Shown here: piece after piece, positions 53,726 to 62,660 of the stretch
Position numbering within the stretch: the first letter of the stretch is position 1
How the letters are laid out: each line of letters opens with the position of its first letter
Origin: Sphingobacteriales bacterium
GTDB lineage: Bacteria; Bacteroidota; Bacteroidia; Chitinophagales; Chitinophagaceae
Length of the DNA: 64,000 nt
Direction: 5' to 3'
NCBI GenBank assembly: GCA_004144185.1
Contig: SEFP01000001.1
Location: 124,001-188,000, forward strand
Position numbers and translations under genes: made by a program
The notes under the pieces: model-generated
What the model saw: the letters and a program-made list of their open reading frames with translations, nothing else
The model's database searches: none
What the model was told of the DNA's origin: nothing

Positions 53726-54052
53726 TCAAACCAGGTCGACTTCTGCAAGCAGCGTCCGGGTGCCATCGGCTTCGATGCCATACCATTTACGGTTTTGAAC
53801 TTCGAACGAGGAAAATTTTTCGTCCAGCATATTGGCTAAGAATTCCCGCTTCACTTCGTCGGCAAACTCGTCGCGGTCTTCGTCGTCGGCCATCCCGCTT
53901 AGTTCCGTCTGGTATTCGGTATCCGTACGCAAAGCTTCGTCGATTGCACCGACCATTTTTTGCAGGAATGCAGACCGTTCGCCCAGCTCAAAGTCATAAG
54001 CGACTTCCAGCAGCGTGTCGCGGTCCGAGAACGACTGATTTTTGATAAACAT
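53726..54052 (-). CDS. acidic hypothetical protein
   Basis: A 108-residue cytoplasmic-type protein from ATG 54052 (MFIKNQSFSDRDTLLEVAYDF). Very acidic (SGMADDEDRDEFADEVKREF) with a C-terminal KWYGIEADGTRTLLAEVDLV. No signal peptide or known domain. It lies downstream of the thioredoxin-domain gene on the same strand with a 57-base gap and converges with porT. Function unknown. Confidence 0.6.
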   Translation of the reverse strand: MFIKNQSFSDRDTLLEVAYDFELGERSAFLQKMVGAIDEALRTDTEYQTELSGMADDEDRDEFADEVKREFLANMLDEKFSSFEVQNRKWYGIEADGTRTLLAEVDLV

Positions 54053-54109
54053 AGGTTTTGATTTAAGTAAAGTCACAGCAGCAGCCCGTTCCGGACGGCT
54101 CTCCAACAG

Positions 54110-55483
54110 TTAGTAGGTTCCGGATTTCATTTTCTGAAGGGTTTGTTCATACGTAGCAGCATCTGTGCTCTCCGCCTTTTGCAAGGCTTGCAATGCTTTT
54201 TCTTCCAGTGCGATGGCATCCGACTTCCGACCGGTCCGGTATAACAGCGACGCATGCGTATCGGCATAAGGCGCCCACTGTTCCGGATACGACGCCGAAA
54301 ATTCCATTGCCTTTGCCGACCAAGTTAGTGCCTGTTGCAAATCGGCCGCAGTCGCTTTCTTGTTTTCATAGCGTTTCCAGGCCAGGTCATTCAAGGTCTG
54401 AGCAGCACGCATAGACGGAAAAGACGCGACATTACGAACTATGTTTTCGGCGATGATGGTATCAATGCTTTTCCCTTCCGGAATCGTCATAGCAGCCAGC
54501 TGATACCGAATCTGCGCTTCCAGATCTTTGCGGGTTTTGGCATCGGCGACGGTGTAATCGGTTAGTGTTTTGGAAGCGATCATATTGACTTCCTCCAACT
54601 CAACCAGCTTTAGCTGGGTGGGATTGTTGGTTTCGTCATAATACCGCTTGCGGTAAAAAAAGATTGTTGTTTGGGCCTCTTCCGGAACGTCTGTCTGAAT
54701 GAACCGAATCAGTTGGGTTAGTTTCCGTTCGTCTTTGGCGTTTTTTAGTTGCTCATAACTCGGATACAGCCACCCCTGCGCCTGCGACGCATAACTATGA
54801 TAGGTATCCTCGCCAGTGTCGCGGGCATCCAGCCGGGCGCGATACGATCTTAAGAGGGGCGCAGCATGGTTCCAGATGGTGTGGGTATGATCCTCAATAA
54901 AATACAGGGTACTGTCCGGCATATTCTTGATGTCTACCGTATTCAGGTATGCATCCAGAATCGCATCATTAGGCTGATCAAGCCGTTCGGCTTTACGCAG
55001 GTACGCTCTTAAAAACGGTTCCGTCCGCGTTCCGGAAGCAAAGCGTTCCGTATAGCGCGTCCAGGTCATCGGATCGGCCTGTTCCTGAAGCGCTACATCC
55101 GCATGTTCATTAAATCCGGCTACGCTACCGGCACCCGAGGTACGGTACACCACCGTCTCGGTCTTCGGATCAATAAACAGGTGCGTCGGGAAGCCATTAA
55201 TGGCGTATTTTTTGGCCAGCGCAATGCCTTCGCCGTTCTCCGCATCCATGTGATAATTTACAAACAGCGGGTTGTATTTATCCCCTACAGCCTGCTGCGG
55301 AAACACGGTTTTCTCCAGCACCTTACAGGGTCCGCACCAGGTGGTATATACGTCTACATAGAGGAGCCGGTTTTGAACCTTGGCTTTTGCCACAGCCGCC
55401 TTCCAGGTTCCGGTTTCAAACTGAATCCCCTGGGCATCCGCAACGACCGGAGCCGCGAGTAAAAGCGCTACAAGCAAACGCAT
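54110..55483 (-). CDS. exported thioredoxin-fold protein
   Basis: A 457-residue protein from ATG 55483: signal peptide MRLLVALLLAAPVVADAQ, then a thioredoxin-fold domain (residues about 20-150) with Cys50-Gly-Pro-Cys53 (TTWCGPCKVLE) and GFPTHLFIDP, then a long helical region of about 300 residues with TPR-like character and no recognised domain. Bacteroidota have many such periplasmic thioredoxin-fold proteins; this one probably reduces or checks disulfides of exported proteins. Target unknown. Confidence 0.85.
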   Translation of the reverse strand: MRLLVALLLAAPVVADAQGIQFETGTWKAAVAKAKVQNRLLYVDVYTTWCGPCKVLEKTVFPQQAVGDKYNPLFVNYHMDAENGEGIALAKKYAINGFPTHLFIDPKTETVVYRTSGAGSVAGFNEHADVALQEQADPMTWTRYTERFASGTRTEPFLRAYLRKAERLDQPNDAILDAYLNTVDIKNMPDSTLYFIEDHTHTIWNHAAPLLRSYRARLDARDTGEDTYHSYASQAQGWLYPSYEQLKNAKDERKLTQLIRFIQTDVPEEAQTTIFFYRKRYYDETNNPTQLKLVELEEVNMIASKTLTDYTVADAKTRKDLEAQIRYQLAAMTIPEGKSIDTIIAENIVRNVASFPSMRAAQTLNDLAWKRYENKKATAADLQQALTWSAKAMEFSASYPEQWAPYADTHASLLYRTGRKSDAIALEEKALQALQKAESTDAATYEQTLQKMKSGTY

Positions 55484-55600
55484 AGCCAGCAAAGTTTAGA
55501 GGTCAAAGTAAATCGCTGGTCGCTACTTATGCAAATGAGCACCGGAAGGATTCGGTCTGGAAGGCCTGCGTTGCGCTTCCGGAAGGAAGCTGCCAAAAAA

Positions 55601-55625
55601 AGGACGCGCCCGGTGGGCGCGTCCT
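55601..55625 (-). terminator. terminator of nusG
   Basis: Stem AGGACGCGCCC / GGGCGCGTCCT with a short loop; on the minus strand followed by TTTTTTT. It closes the secE-nusG unit. Confidence 0.9.
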
Positions 55626-55657
55626 GAATAGGTCTAAATTTAAAAATCTGAAGGGGC

Positions 55658-56245
55658 TTACGAAAGCTTTTCGACCTGCATGTAGGTCAGTTCGACCGGG
55701 GTGGAGCGACCAAAGATCTTCACCACCACTTTCATTTTCTTTTTCTCTTCGTTGACTTCTTCGACCAGACCGTTGAAATCGTTGAACGGCCCGTCGATGA
55801 TTTTCACGGTTTCGCCTACGGTGTACGGATCGGCATAGCCCAGACCCGCTTCGGCTACTTCGTCTACCGTACCGAACATCTTATTGACTTCGCTCTTCCG
55901 CAGGGCCGTTGGATTCTCGCGACCCAGGAAGTGAATCACGTTGGATACGCTGGTAATCACCTGTACCATATCGTCGGTCATCTTGGCGTTGGTAACCTCC
56001 AGCATCAGGTACCCCGGAAACAGGATTTTATCCCGCAGGGCTTTCTTACCACCGGTAATTTTCACCACTCTTTCAATCGGACACAACACCTGTGTAATCG
56101 TGGCACTCCAGCCTGACAGGCGGATTTCCTTCTCCAAGTGTTCTTTAATTTTTTTCTCTTTGCCACTGACCACGCGCAGCACATACCATTTGGTATCGGC
56201 TTCGGGCTGGACCGGGGCAGCGGAAACGGTTGTTTCTTCGTTCAT
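55658..56245 (-). CDS. nusG: transcription termination/antitermination factor NusG
   Basis: A 195-residue NusG. The N-terminal NGN domain begins [22 protein letters not shown] and contains [16 protein letters not shown]; the C-terminal KOW domain is [46 protein letters not shown]. It binds RNA polymerase and couples it with ribosomes. Follows secE by 22 bases, as in all bacteria, but rplK does not follow. Confidence 0.96.
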   Translation of the reverse strand: MNEETTVSAAPVQPEADTKWYVLRVVSGKEKKIKEHLEKEIRLSGWSATITQVLCPIERVVKITGGKKALRDKILFPGYLMLEVTNAKMTDDMVQVITSVSNVIHFLGRENPTALRKSEVNKMFGTVDEVAEAGLGYADPYTVGETVKIIDGPFNDFNGLVEEVNEEKKKMKVVVKIFGRSTPVELTYMQVEKLS

Positions 56246-56267
56246 ATCGTTTGCTCGTCCCGAGGGG

Positions 56268-56462
56268 TTACCCCAGGATATTGTAGATCAACTTCAGTAC
56301 CCGCTCCGAAATCTGGTCCATGCCCAGAAACAGCAGCGTAATCACGACCAGCGATACCAGTACAATGATGGTAGTTTGCTGCAGCTCGTCCCAGGTAGGC
56401 CAGGTAACCTTGTGTACGAGTTCATCGTATGCTTCCTGAATGTAAGTGCCTAATTTGGCCAT
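56268..56462 (-). CDS. secE: preprotein translocase subunit SecE
   Basis: A 64-residue SecE of the short, single-span type. MAKLGTYIQEAYDELVHKVTWPTWDELQQT has the conserved amphipathic helix with the VTWPT element, then one membrane segment (TIIVLVSLVVITLLFLGM). It clamps SecY. Lies between tRNA-Trp and nusG in the standard order. Confidence 0.93.
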   Translation of the reverse strand: MAKLGTYIQEAYDELVHKVTWPTWDELQQTTIIVLVSLVVITLLFLGMDQISERVLKLIYNILG

Positions 56463-56567
56463 AGTGGTACGCTAAATGAATGTTGAATGAATGGCTAAAG
56501 TAAAAAGACAAAAGCGAATGAGAAAATCCTCGTTCAACTTTTGTCTTCCGACTATCGTCTGATTCAG

Positions 56568-56638
56568 CACGGGCACGCGGATTCGAACCACGATCAAAGG
56601 TTTTGGAGACCTCTATTCTACCGTTGAACTATGCCCGT
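56568..56638 (-). tRNA. trnW: tRNA-Trp (anticodon CCA)
   Basis: A 71-base cloverleaf on the minus strand. The acceptor stem pairs ACGGGCA with TGCCCGT, with discriminator G; the D stem is GTTC/GAAT; the anticodon stem is GAGGT/ACCTT with loop CTCCAAA (anticodon CCA); the T arm is CGTGG TTCGAAT CCGCG. CCA is not encoded at the 3' end. It lies upstream of secE, as in most bacteria, but no tuf gene precedes it. Confidence 0.95.
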
Positions 56639-56716
56639 AAAGGAAATCCCCGCCGAAGCGGGTGTGCAAAGATATAGCATCAAAGTTCAGAAAACGAACT
56701 TTTCCGGAACAGGATT

Positions 56717-57448
56717 TTAAGCATGCGCATCCAGTCCGGGATACTCTTCATGAATCAGCTCCAGAATTCGATGCATCCGCCGGATACAAACCTGATACGC
56801 TGCCTGGATTTCTTCGGTGTGCATCAGATCGCGGGACAGGTTGTAGTTGACACCAGTCGTGACCAGCGTTGTGACATTACTGGCGCGACCGGTGCTGTCA
56901 AATACCAGCAGTTCATTCATCTTATCATGAAAGCTGGTTTGCAGCCGGATGTAGAAATCGGTCTGGTTTTGCAACCGGCGGGTATCTTCTTCAAACAAAC
57001 TGACGATAGCAGCAGACAGTTCATTGTCGTGAATGTGTCCCAGTTTTCCGGAATACTTAAAGCTTTCGTAGCGCCCACGCGACGGAATCGGGCTGTCAAA
57101 ATCGTGGATGACCAAGTACAGCTGGTTAATCTGGGACGAGTCGGGCACCGAGTTGCGCACCAGGGCATCAAAGACCTGCGCCTTGAGCTGGTAGGCGCCC
57201 AATGAAGCTTGGTACTCTTTCAAATCGTAAGTCAGGTTCTGTGCCAGATCCTGCATAAAATGGCGGACTTCGTCCTGCTCATGCCGCGCTTCGCTCCAGC
57301 TGTGCAGTCCGATCGACAGACTTACGGCGAAAACGATGATGAAGATCTCCAGTAAAAACTCCTTGATTTTATGCCACATGGTGTGTTGCGGATTGCGCCA
57401 GACTTTGATTGCCTTTTTAAGGTGAGCAATAACCTCTAATTCTGCCAT
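56717..57448 (-). CDS. single-span membrane protein resembling DUF6090 family
   Basis: A 243-residue protein from ATG 57448 (MAELEVIAHLKKAIKVWRNPQ). One membrane segment near the N-terminus (FLLEIFIIVFAVSLSIGLHSW, about 37-57) directly followed by SEARHEQDEVRHFMQDLAQNL and a long helical extracytoplasmic region with the segment YESFKYSGKLGHIHDNELSAAIVSLFEE. This topology and the S-x-x-Y-[ED]-x-[FL]-x-x-S-G core match the DUF6090 proteins of Bacteroidota, function unknown. The longer frame to 57550 is not supported. Confidence 0.75.
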   Translation of the reverse strand: MAELEVIAHLKKAIKVWRNPQHTMWHKIKEFLLEIFIIVFAVSLSIGLHSWSEARHEQDEVRHFMQDLAQNLTYDLKEYQASLGAYQLKAQVFDALVRNSVPDSSQINQLYLVIHDFDSPIPSRGRYESFKYSGKLGHIHDNELSAAIVSLFEEDTRRLQNQTDFYIRLQTSFHDKMNELLVFDSTGRASNVTTLVTTGVNYNLSRDLMHTEEIQAAYQVCIRRMHRILELIHEEYPGLDAHA

Positions 57449-57475
57449 ACAAAAAACGGCTTGGGCCGAAGGGCG

Positions 57476-57483
57476 CAAATATA
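57476..57483 (-). promoter_or_regulatory. -7 box upstream of the DUF6090-like gene
   Basis: TATATTTG on the minus strand, exact TAnnTTTG, 27 bases before the ATG. Confidence 0.5.
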
Positions 57484-57596
57484 TTTCGTATCTGTTCCGG
57501 AAAAACGTCTTTGGGGAAAAAGAATGGCCTTCGACCAGATCTTCATCCATCCAACGCTGCTATACGTACCAATATAGGCGCAGTTGGGTCCGTTTG

Positions 57597-58424
57597 CTAC
57601 AGTTTACTGCCGCACCATTTGCAATACCGGGCATCCGAGTCATGCCCTTCCCGACCACAAGACGGACAGACCTCTGTACTTTGTCCTTTGGTCCGGACGA
57701 TATTGCTGATTTCACTTGTCAGAATACCGGTAGGAACTGCGATAATGCCGTAACCGATCAGCATCATCACGGACGCAATAAACTTGCCCAGGGCCGTCAG
57801 CGGGGCAATATCGCCATATCCTACCGTGGTAATGGTGACTACCGCCCAATAAATGCTGGTCGGGATGGAGGTAAAGCCAGCCTGCTCGCCTTCTACCAGA
57901 TACATAACCGACCCCAGAATGATGGTGATGGTCACTACGGTGAGCATGAAGATGGCAATCTTCCGCAACGAACGCCGGATGGCCTGCGTCAGAAACTGGG
58001 CCTCGTCGATGTAGTGCGTGAGCTTGAAAATCCGGAAGATGCGCAACAACCGCAAGGCCCGCAATACCAGCAGCGACTGTGCACCGGGCACCACAATGCT
58101 GAGATACGAGGGCAGGATTGCCAGCAGATCAATTATGCCCAGTGGACTGAGGATAAAGCGGATGGGCCGTCGAATGACCAGCAACCTCAGGATATACTCG
58201 ATGGTAAAAATGAACGTAAAAATCCACTCCAGCTGTAAAAAGGAGCGTCCGAACCGCTGATGGTATTCCGGAACCGAATCGAGCACTACCACGAGCGTAC
58301 TCGTAACCGTAAACAGCAGCAGCGAGACGTCAAAGACCCGTCCTGCACGCGTATTGGTTTCGTAGATCACATCGTGAAGCCGTTTGCGCCACGAGGAGAA
58401 CGCATCATCTGGAAGTTCAGCCAT
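57597..58424 (-). CDS. voltage-gated-type potassium channel with C-terminal zinc ribbon
   Basis: A 275-residue ion channel from ATG 58424 (MAELPDDAFSSW). Six membrane segments: S4 carries regularly spaced arginines (LRALRLLRIFRIFK, about 121-134), the pore helix and selectivity filter are TITTVGYGDIAPL (filter TVGYGD at 200-205), typical of K+ channels. After S6 comes a short linker and a zinc ribbon Cys253-x2-Cys256 / Cys268-x2-Cys271 (CPSCGREG, YCKWCG). This combination is known in bacterial Kv-like channels. The role of the ribbon, presumably assembly or gating, is unknown. Confidence 0.92.
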   Translation of the reverse strand: MAELPDDAFSSWRKRLHDVIYETNTRAGRVFDVSLLLFTVTSTLVVVLDSVPEYHQRFGRSFLQLEWIFTFIFTIEYILRLLVIRRPIRFILSPLGIIDLLAILPSYLSIVVPGAQSLLVLRALRLLRIFRIFKLTHYIDEAQFLTQAIRRSLRKIAIFMLTVVTITIILGSVMYLVEGEQAGFTSIPTSIYWAVVTITTVGYGDIAPLTALGKFIASVMMLIGYGIIAVPTGILTSEISNIVRTKGQSTEVCPSCGREGHDSDARYCKWCGSKL

Positions 58425-58600
58425 CAGTAGGCTAAAGATGCGTGCATTTCCGGAATTGCGGCTTTCCGACGCTGATTCGCCCTGCGTCCAAAGGCATTCT
58501 GAACGGGCAGTAACAATTTGATGTTGGTTCTGTAACAACCAGATCAAAGCAAAGAAGTCTTTTTGAGGCCGTTTCAAACACTCTTTTCAATCCTGTAGCT

Positions 58601-59476
58601 ATGGCTTGCAAAGCAACACGGAGGTTGGTCGATCTGGTCGTTATCTCGGACGTGCATCTGGGAACGTATGGCTGTCGTGCCAAAGCGCTGGTTCAGTATC
58701 TTAAAACCATTCGCCCGCAAACACTGGTGCTCAACGGCGACATTATCGACGTCTGGCAGTTCAGCAAACGCTACTGGCCCAAGAGCCACACGAAGGTGAT
58801 CAAAGAGCTGATGAATTTTGTCAGCGAAGGCATCCAGGTATATTACGTCACCGGCAATCACGACGAGATGCTGCGCCGCTATGTAGGATTTGAGCTGGGT
58901 TCGTTGAAAGTAGTCAACAAAGTGCTGCTACCACTGGCAGATGGGAAGCAGGCCTGGGTGTTCCACGGCGATGTGTTTGACATTACCATGCAGCATAGCA
59001 AATGGCTGACCCGGCTGGGGGCCATTGGGTACGACATGTTGATTTTGCTGAACAGCCTGGTCAATTTCGTGTCGGAAAAGATCTTCCGGAAGGGTAAAAT
59101 ATCCGTATCCAAAAAGATCAAGAACAGCGTCAAGTCAGCGGTCAAGTTTATCAACAGCTTCGAGCAGACCGCCGCTGAGATTGGGATTTCCAATGGGTAT
59201 GACTACGTAGTCTGCGGCCATATTCACCATCCGGAAATCCGGACCATCACCACCGAAAAAGGTCAGATTCTGTATTGCAACAGCGGCGACTGGATCGAAA
59301 ACCTGACGGCGCTCGAATACCACGAAGGCGAATGGACCCTTTACCATCATCCGGAACAGCAGGCACCGGTTGCCGAAGAGCCGGAGGCAGAACCCAGCAC
59401 CGGTGAACTGTTCGAAACTATGCTGGAAGAGTTCAACCTGCTTCGCATTCCTGCACCCACTGAAACGGCTTTTTAA
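58601..59476 (+). CDS. UDP-2,3-diacylglucosamine diphosphatase-like metallophosphoesterase
   Basis: A 291-residue calcineurin-fold phosphatase. Metal motifs: ISDVHLGTYGC, LNGDIIDVW, VTGNHDEMLRRY, FHGDVFD and CGHIHHPEIR, matching the LpxH/LpxG family that cleaves UDP-2,3-diacylglucosamine in lipid A synthesis. C-terminal about 45 residues are acidic and variable. In Bacteroidota this gene is often followed by the glycosyltransferase found next, as here (33-base gap). Start ATG 58601. Confidence 0.88.
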   Translation: MACKATRRLVDLVVISDVHLGTYGCRAKALVQYLKTIRPQTLVLNGDIIDVWQFSKRYWPKSHTKVIKELMNFVSEGIQVYYVTGNHDEMLRRYVGFELGSLKVVNKVLLPLADGKQAWVFHGDVFDITMQHSKWLTRLGAIGYDMLILLNSLVNFVSEKIFRKGKISVSKKIKNSVKSAVKFINSFEQTAAEIGISNGYDYVVCGHIHHPEIRTITTEKGQILYCNSGDWIENLTALEYHEGEWTLYHHPEQQAPVAEEPEAEPSTGELFETMLEEFNLLRIPAPTETAF

Positions 59477-59509
59477 AAGCGTTCCGTAAACAAAACTGGT
59501 TCTCTTACC

Positions 59510-60532
59510 ATGAAGATTTTGTATGCCATTCAAGGCACCGGAAATGGTCACATCAGCCGTGCGCGGGATCTTGTGCCGCTCCTGGCTCAAAAAGGCGAGC
59601 TGGACGTATTGGTGAGCGGTGCGCACGTAGAACTGACGCTGGACCATCCTATTAAGTATCGATTCGGAGGTTTGGGCTTTTTCTTTGGCCGTACTGGTGG
59701 CATTGACCTCTGGAAAACTTACCGGCAAAACAGTCTCCGGCGCTTCTGGCAGGAACTTCGATCGTTGCCAGTAACGGACTACGATCTGGTCATCAGCGAT
59801 TTTGAACCGGTCAGCGCCTGGGCCTGCAAGCTGGCTGGTAAGCCCTGCATCGGGCTGAGTCATCAGGCCGCAGTGGCGCATCCGGACGCACCTAAAGCCA
59901 GGGGTCACTACCCGATTGGCCGACTGCTGCTGAATCAATATGCACCTACTACCACGCAGTACGGGTTTCACTTCAAAGCATATGCACCTGGTGTGTTTAC
60001 GCCCGTGATTCGCAAGCAGGTGCGGGAGTTGCAGACTACCACTGGTGATTACTACACGGTCTATCTGCCGGCTTACAGCGATGCGAATATTGCAGCCGTC
60101 TTGTCACAGCTTCCGGAAGTAGACTGGCGGGTGTTTTCAAAGCACAATCAGCAGGCGTTCCGGAACCGGCACGTATCGTTTCAACCGCTGGACAATGCAG
60201 CGTTCCTGCAAAGTTTAGCCGGCTGCCGGGGCGTTTTGTGCGGGGCCGGATTTGAAACCCCGGCGGAGGTGCTACATCTGGGGAAAAAGTTACTGGTGAT
60301 TCCGATGCGGGGCCAGTACGAGCAACACTGCAACGCAGCGGCCTTGCAGGAACTGGGCATTCCGGTGATCCAACGTCTGGACCACGCCTGTCTGCCACAG
60401 CTCCGGCAGTGGATTGTTTCAGAGCAGGCCACCAGTATGCAGTATCCGGATGCGACGGCTGTGATTATCGACCAGCTGCTTGAATCCATCTGCGCTCCTG
60501 CACATCCGCAGTCCGCAGTTGCTTTTGGATAA
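59510..60532 (+). CDS. GT28-like glycosyltransferase family protein
   Basis: A 340-residue GT-B protein. N-terminal LYAIQGTGNGHISRARDL is the MurG-like glycine-rich block, then VTDYDLVISDFEPVSAWACKLAGKPCIGLSHQAA, and the C-terminal donor-site block CRGVLCGAGFETPAEVLHLGKKLLVIPMRGQYEQHCNAAAL. It is related to UDP-sugar transferases but is not MurG. Co-transcribed with the LpxH-like phosphatase, so a role in envelope lipid or glycan synthesis is suggested. Confidence 0.85.
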   Translation: MKILYAIQGTGNGHISRARDLVPLLAQKGELDVLVSGAHVELTLDHPIKYRFGGLGFFFGRTGGIDLWKTYRQNSLRRFWQELRSLPVTDYDLVISDFEPVSAWACKLAGKPCIGLSHQAAVAHPDAPKARGHYPIGRLLLNQYAPTTTQYGFHFKAYAPGVFTPVIRKQVRELQTTTGDYYTVYLPAYSDANIAAVLSQLPEVDWRVFSKHNQQAFRNRHVSFQPLDNAAFLQSLAGCRGVLCGAGFETPAEVLHLGKKLLVIPMRGQYEQHCNAAALQELGIPVIQRLDHACLPQLRQWIVSEQATSMQYPDATAVIIDQLLESICAPAHPQSAVAFG

Positions 60533-60566
60533 AAAAAGCCTTTCTGCACGAGTACAGAAAGGCTTT
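60531..60566 (-). terminator. terminator of the rimP-nusA unit
   Basis: Stem AAAGCCTTTCTG / CAGAAAGGCTTT (written on the minus strand) running into TTTT, 22 bases after the nusA stop. It overlaps the end of the convergent glycosyltransferase gene. Confidence 0.85.
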
Positions 60567-60587
60567 CCAGTCATTAGTTGAATCCGC

Positions 60588-61985
60588 TTATTCGGTTGGC
60601 TCAGTAGCTTCCGGTGTGGATTCAGAAGCTTCAGTTGTTGCTTCAGAAGATTCGGTCGTTGGTTCCGTAGCTTCAGCAGCTTCGGTTGGAGCCTCCGCCG
60701 CAGGAGCCTCGTCGGCATCGCTGCCGGATTCGCCTTCAAACTCAGCCCGTAGGATCCGCTGTACATCTTCGATGGTTTCGCGCTCCAGGTCGGTGCGGCG
60801 TACCAGGTCTTCCACACTCATTTCGAGTACAGAAAGGGCGGTATCACAACCGATTTTCCGGAACTCGTCGATGATCCACTCTTCGATTTCGTCGGTAAAC
60901 TCCATCAGGTCGATATCATATTCGCCACTGGTAGCGTTGGCGACAACATCGCGGTAGACGTCAATCCGGTATCCGGTCAGTTCCTGAGCCAGGTCGATAT
61001 TGACCCCTTTTTTACCGATGGCAAGGCTCACCTGATCGGGTTCCATCCATACGCGAGCCGATTTCTTGTCGGCGTTCACTTCCATCCGGTTAATCTTCGC
61101 CGGGGTCAGGGAGCGTTGGATCAGCAGTTGCGTATTGGCCGTCCAGTTGATGATGTCGATGTTTTCGTTGCGCAGTTCCCGCACGATGCCGTGGATCCGG
61201 CTGCCTTTCATCCCAACGCAGGCGCCTACCGGATCTACGCGGTCGTCGAAGCTTTCTACTGCTACTTTAGCGCGCTCACCGGGACGGCGAACAGCTTTTT
61301 TAACCGTGATGAGGCCATCCATGATTTCCGGAACTTCCAGTTCCATCAGTTTGCCCAAAAACTCCGGTGTGGTGCGGCTCAGCATAATCACCGGATTGTT
61401 GTTGCGCATATCCACGCTTTTGATCACCGCGCGGATGTTTTCGCCTTTCTTGAAAAACTCGCCGACGGCCGGGATCTGTTCCGTTTTAGGCAAAATCAGT
61501 TCGTTGCCTTCATCATCGAGCAGCAGCGCTTCTTTTTTCCAGATCTGATACACCTCGCCGGTGATGATTTCGCCGATGCGGTCTTCGTATTTCTTAAGCA
61601 GGGTTGCTTTTTTGAGATCCCCGATCCGGGCGGCCAGCGTTTGCTTGGCGGCCAATACGGCGCGGCGACCGAAGTCGTACACATCTACCGGCTGGTACAG
61701 TTCTTCGCCTACGTTATAGTCGGGCTCGATCTGAATGGCGTCGGAAAGAGCCACCTGCGCCAGCGGATCTTCTACAGCGTCGTCTTCCACGATTTCACGG
61801 CGGTGGAAAATCTCCAGGTCACCGGTCTGGTCGTTTACGATCACGTCGAAGTTGTCGTCGGACCCGTGCTTTTTGCGCAGCAGGGTTTTAAACACATCTT
61901 CCAGCACCTTCATAAGCGTGGGCCGGTCGATGTTTTCGGCTTCTTTAAACTCCTGGAAGGAATCGATAAGGTTGATAGAGGCCAT
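60588..61985 (-). CDS. nusA: transcription factor NusA with an acidic low-complexity tail
   Basis: A 465-residue NusA. N-terminal RNA-polymerase-binding domain, S1 domain (RIGEIITGEVYQIWKKEALL), KH1/KH2 region (AKVAVESFDDRVDPVGACVGMKGSRIHGIVRELRNENIDIINW and SLAIGKKGVNIDLAQELTG). It acts in pausing, termination and antitermination. The last 45 residues are almost only Glu, Ala, Thr, Ser and Pro (repeated EATE/TEAS units). rimP precedes; infB does not follow, a terminator and convergent gene take its place. Confidence 0.95.
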   Translation of the reverse strand: MASINLIDSFQEFKEAENIDRPTLMKVLEDVFKTLLRKKHGSDDNFDVIVNDQTGDLEIFHRREIVEDDAVEDPLAQVALSDAIQIEPDYNVGEELYQPVDVYDFGRRAVLAAKQTLAARIGDLKKATLLKKYEDRIGEIITGEVYQIWKKEALLLDDEGNELILPKTEQIPAVGEFFKKGENIRAVIKSVDMRNNNPVIMLSRTTPEFLGKLMELEVPEIMDGLITVKKAVRRPGERAKVAVESFDDRVDPVGACVGMKGSRIHGIVRELRNENIDIINWTANTQLLIQRSLTPAKINRMEVNADKKSARVWMEPDQVSLAIGKKGVNIDLAQELTGYRIDVYRDVVANATSGEYDIDLMEFTDEIEEWIIDEFRKIGCDTALSVLEMSVEDLVRRTDLERETIEDVQRILRAEFEGESGSDADEAPAAEAPTEAAEATEPTTESSEATTEASESTPEATEPTE

Positions 61986-62045
61986 GTTTCAGTGGATAAT
62001 AAATAAATAATGGAATGCTTCAGTGTTGATTAAGAACTGAAACGA

Positions 62046-62507
62046 TTAAAATACGACCTGAACGGTAGCTGTTTTGACGTCGGCAAGTGGAATCGCCACT
62101 TCGTGAGGCGGCAGTTTCTTGGTGCCTTTTACCTCCAGGGTCAGCGTATCGTCGGCGAAGGCGCGGAGCAATCCGGTTACGATCGTTCCGTCTGTTTTCT
62201 CGACCTCCAATAGGCGATCAATGTTTTTGAGGTACTGCCGGTGGGTCGTCAGCGGCTCACCGATTCCCGGCGAAGACACTTCGAGGGAGAAGTCTCCTTC
62301 CGGAAACATAGCTGCTTCTTCGATGGCTGCACGCAGTTTCCGGTTGACCCGGATGCTTTTTTCGACCGTAAGGCCGCTGTCGGCATCGATAAACACCTTG
62401 ATATTGGCGGTAGGCTTTACCTGGATGCTGGTCACAAAAAGATCGGTATCGTCCATCAGTGGCTCCAGCAGACTGTGGACTTTAGCGATAATTGCTTCGT
62501 TGGTCAT
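62046..62507 (-). CDS. rimP: ribosome maturation factor RimP
   Basis: A 153-residue protein for 30S assembly. N-terminal alpha/beta domain with LEPLMDDTDLFVTSIQVKPTANIKVFIDADSGLTVEKSIRVNRKL and the conserved FSLEVSSPGIGEPLTTHRQYLKN; C-terminal SH3-like domain. It heads the rimP-nusA unit (60-base gap). Confidence 0.93.
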   Translation of the reverse strand: MTNEAIIAKVHSLLEPLMDDTDLFVTSIQVKPTANIKVFIDADSGLTVEKSIRVNRKLRAAIEEAAMFPEGDFSLEVSSPGIGEPLTTHRQYLKNIDRLLEVEKTDGTIVTGLLRAFADDTLTLEVKGTKKLPPHEVAIPLADVKTATVQVVF

Positions 62508-62652
62508 AGTTGGGGCAAAAAAGAAGGGAAACGCCTGGCGTTCCCCTTTCTGAAATCAATCTGTAAAATCGGTTGCGAATATACACTTTTTTCCCAGAAC
62601 TCTTTGAGGCGGTGTCGGAACCGATTTAACAACGCAACCCAAACAGACCGCC

Positions 62653-62660
62653 TACTTTTG
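62653..62660 (+). promoter_or_regulatory. -7 box directly before the DUF4834 gene
   Basis: TACTTTTG, exact TAnnTTTG, eight bases before ATG 62669. Confidence 0.55.
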
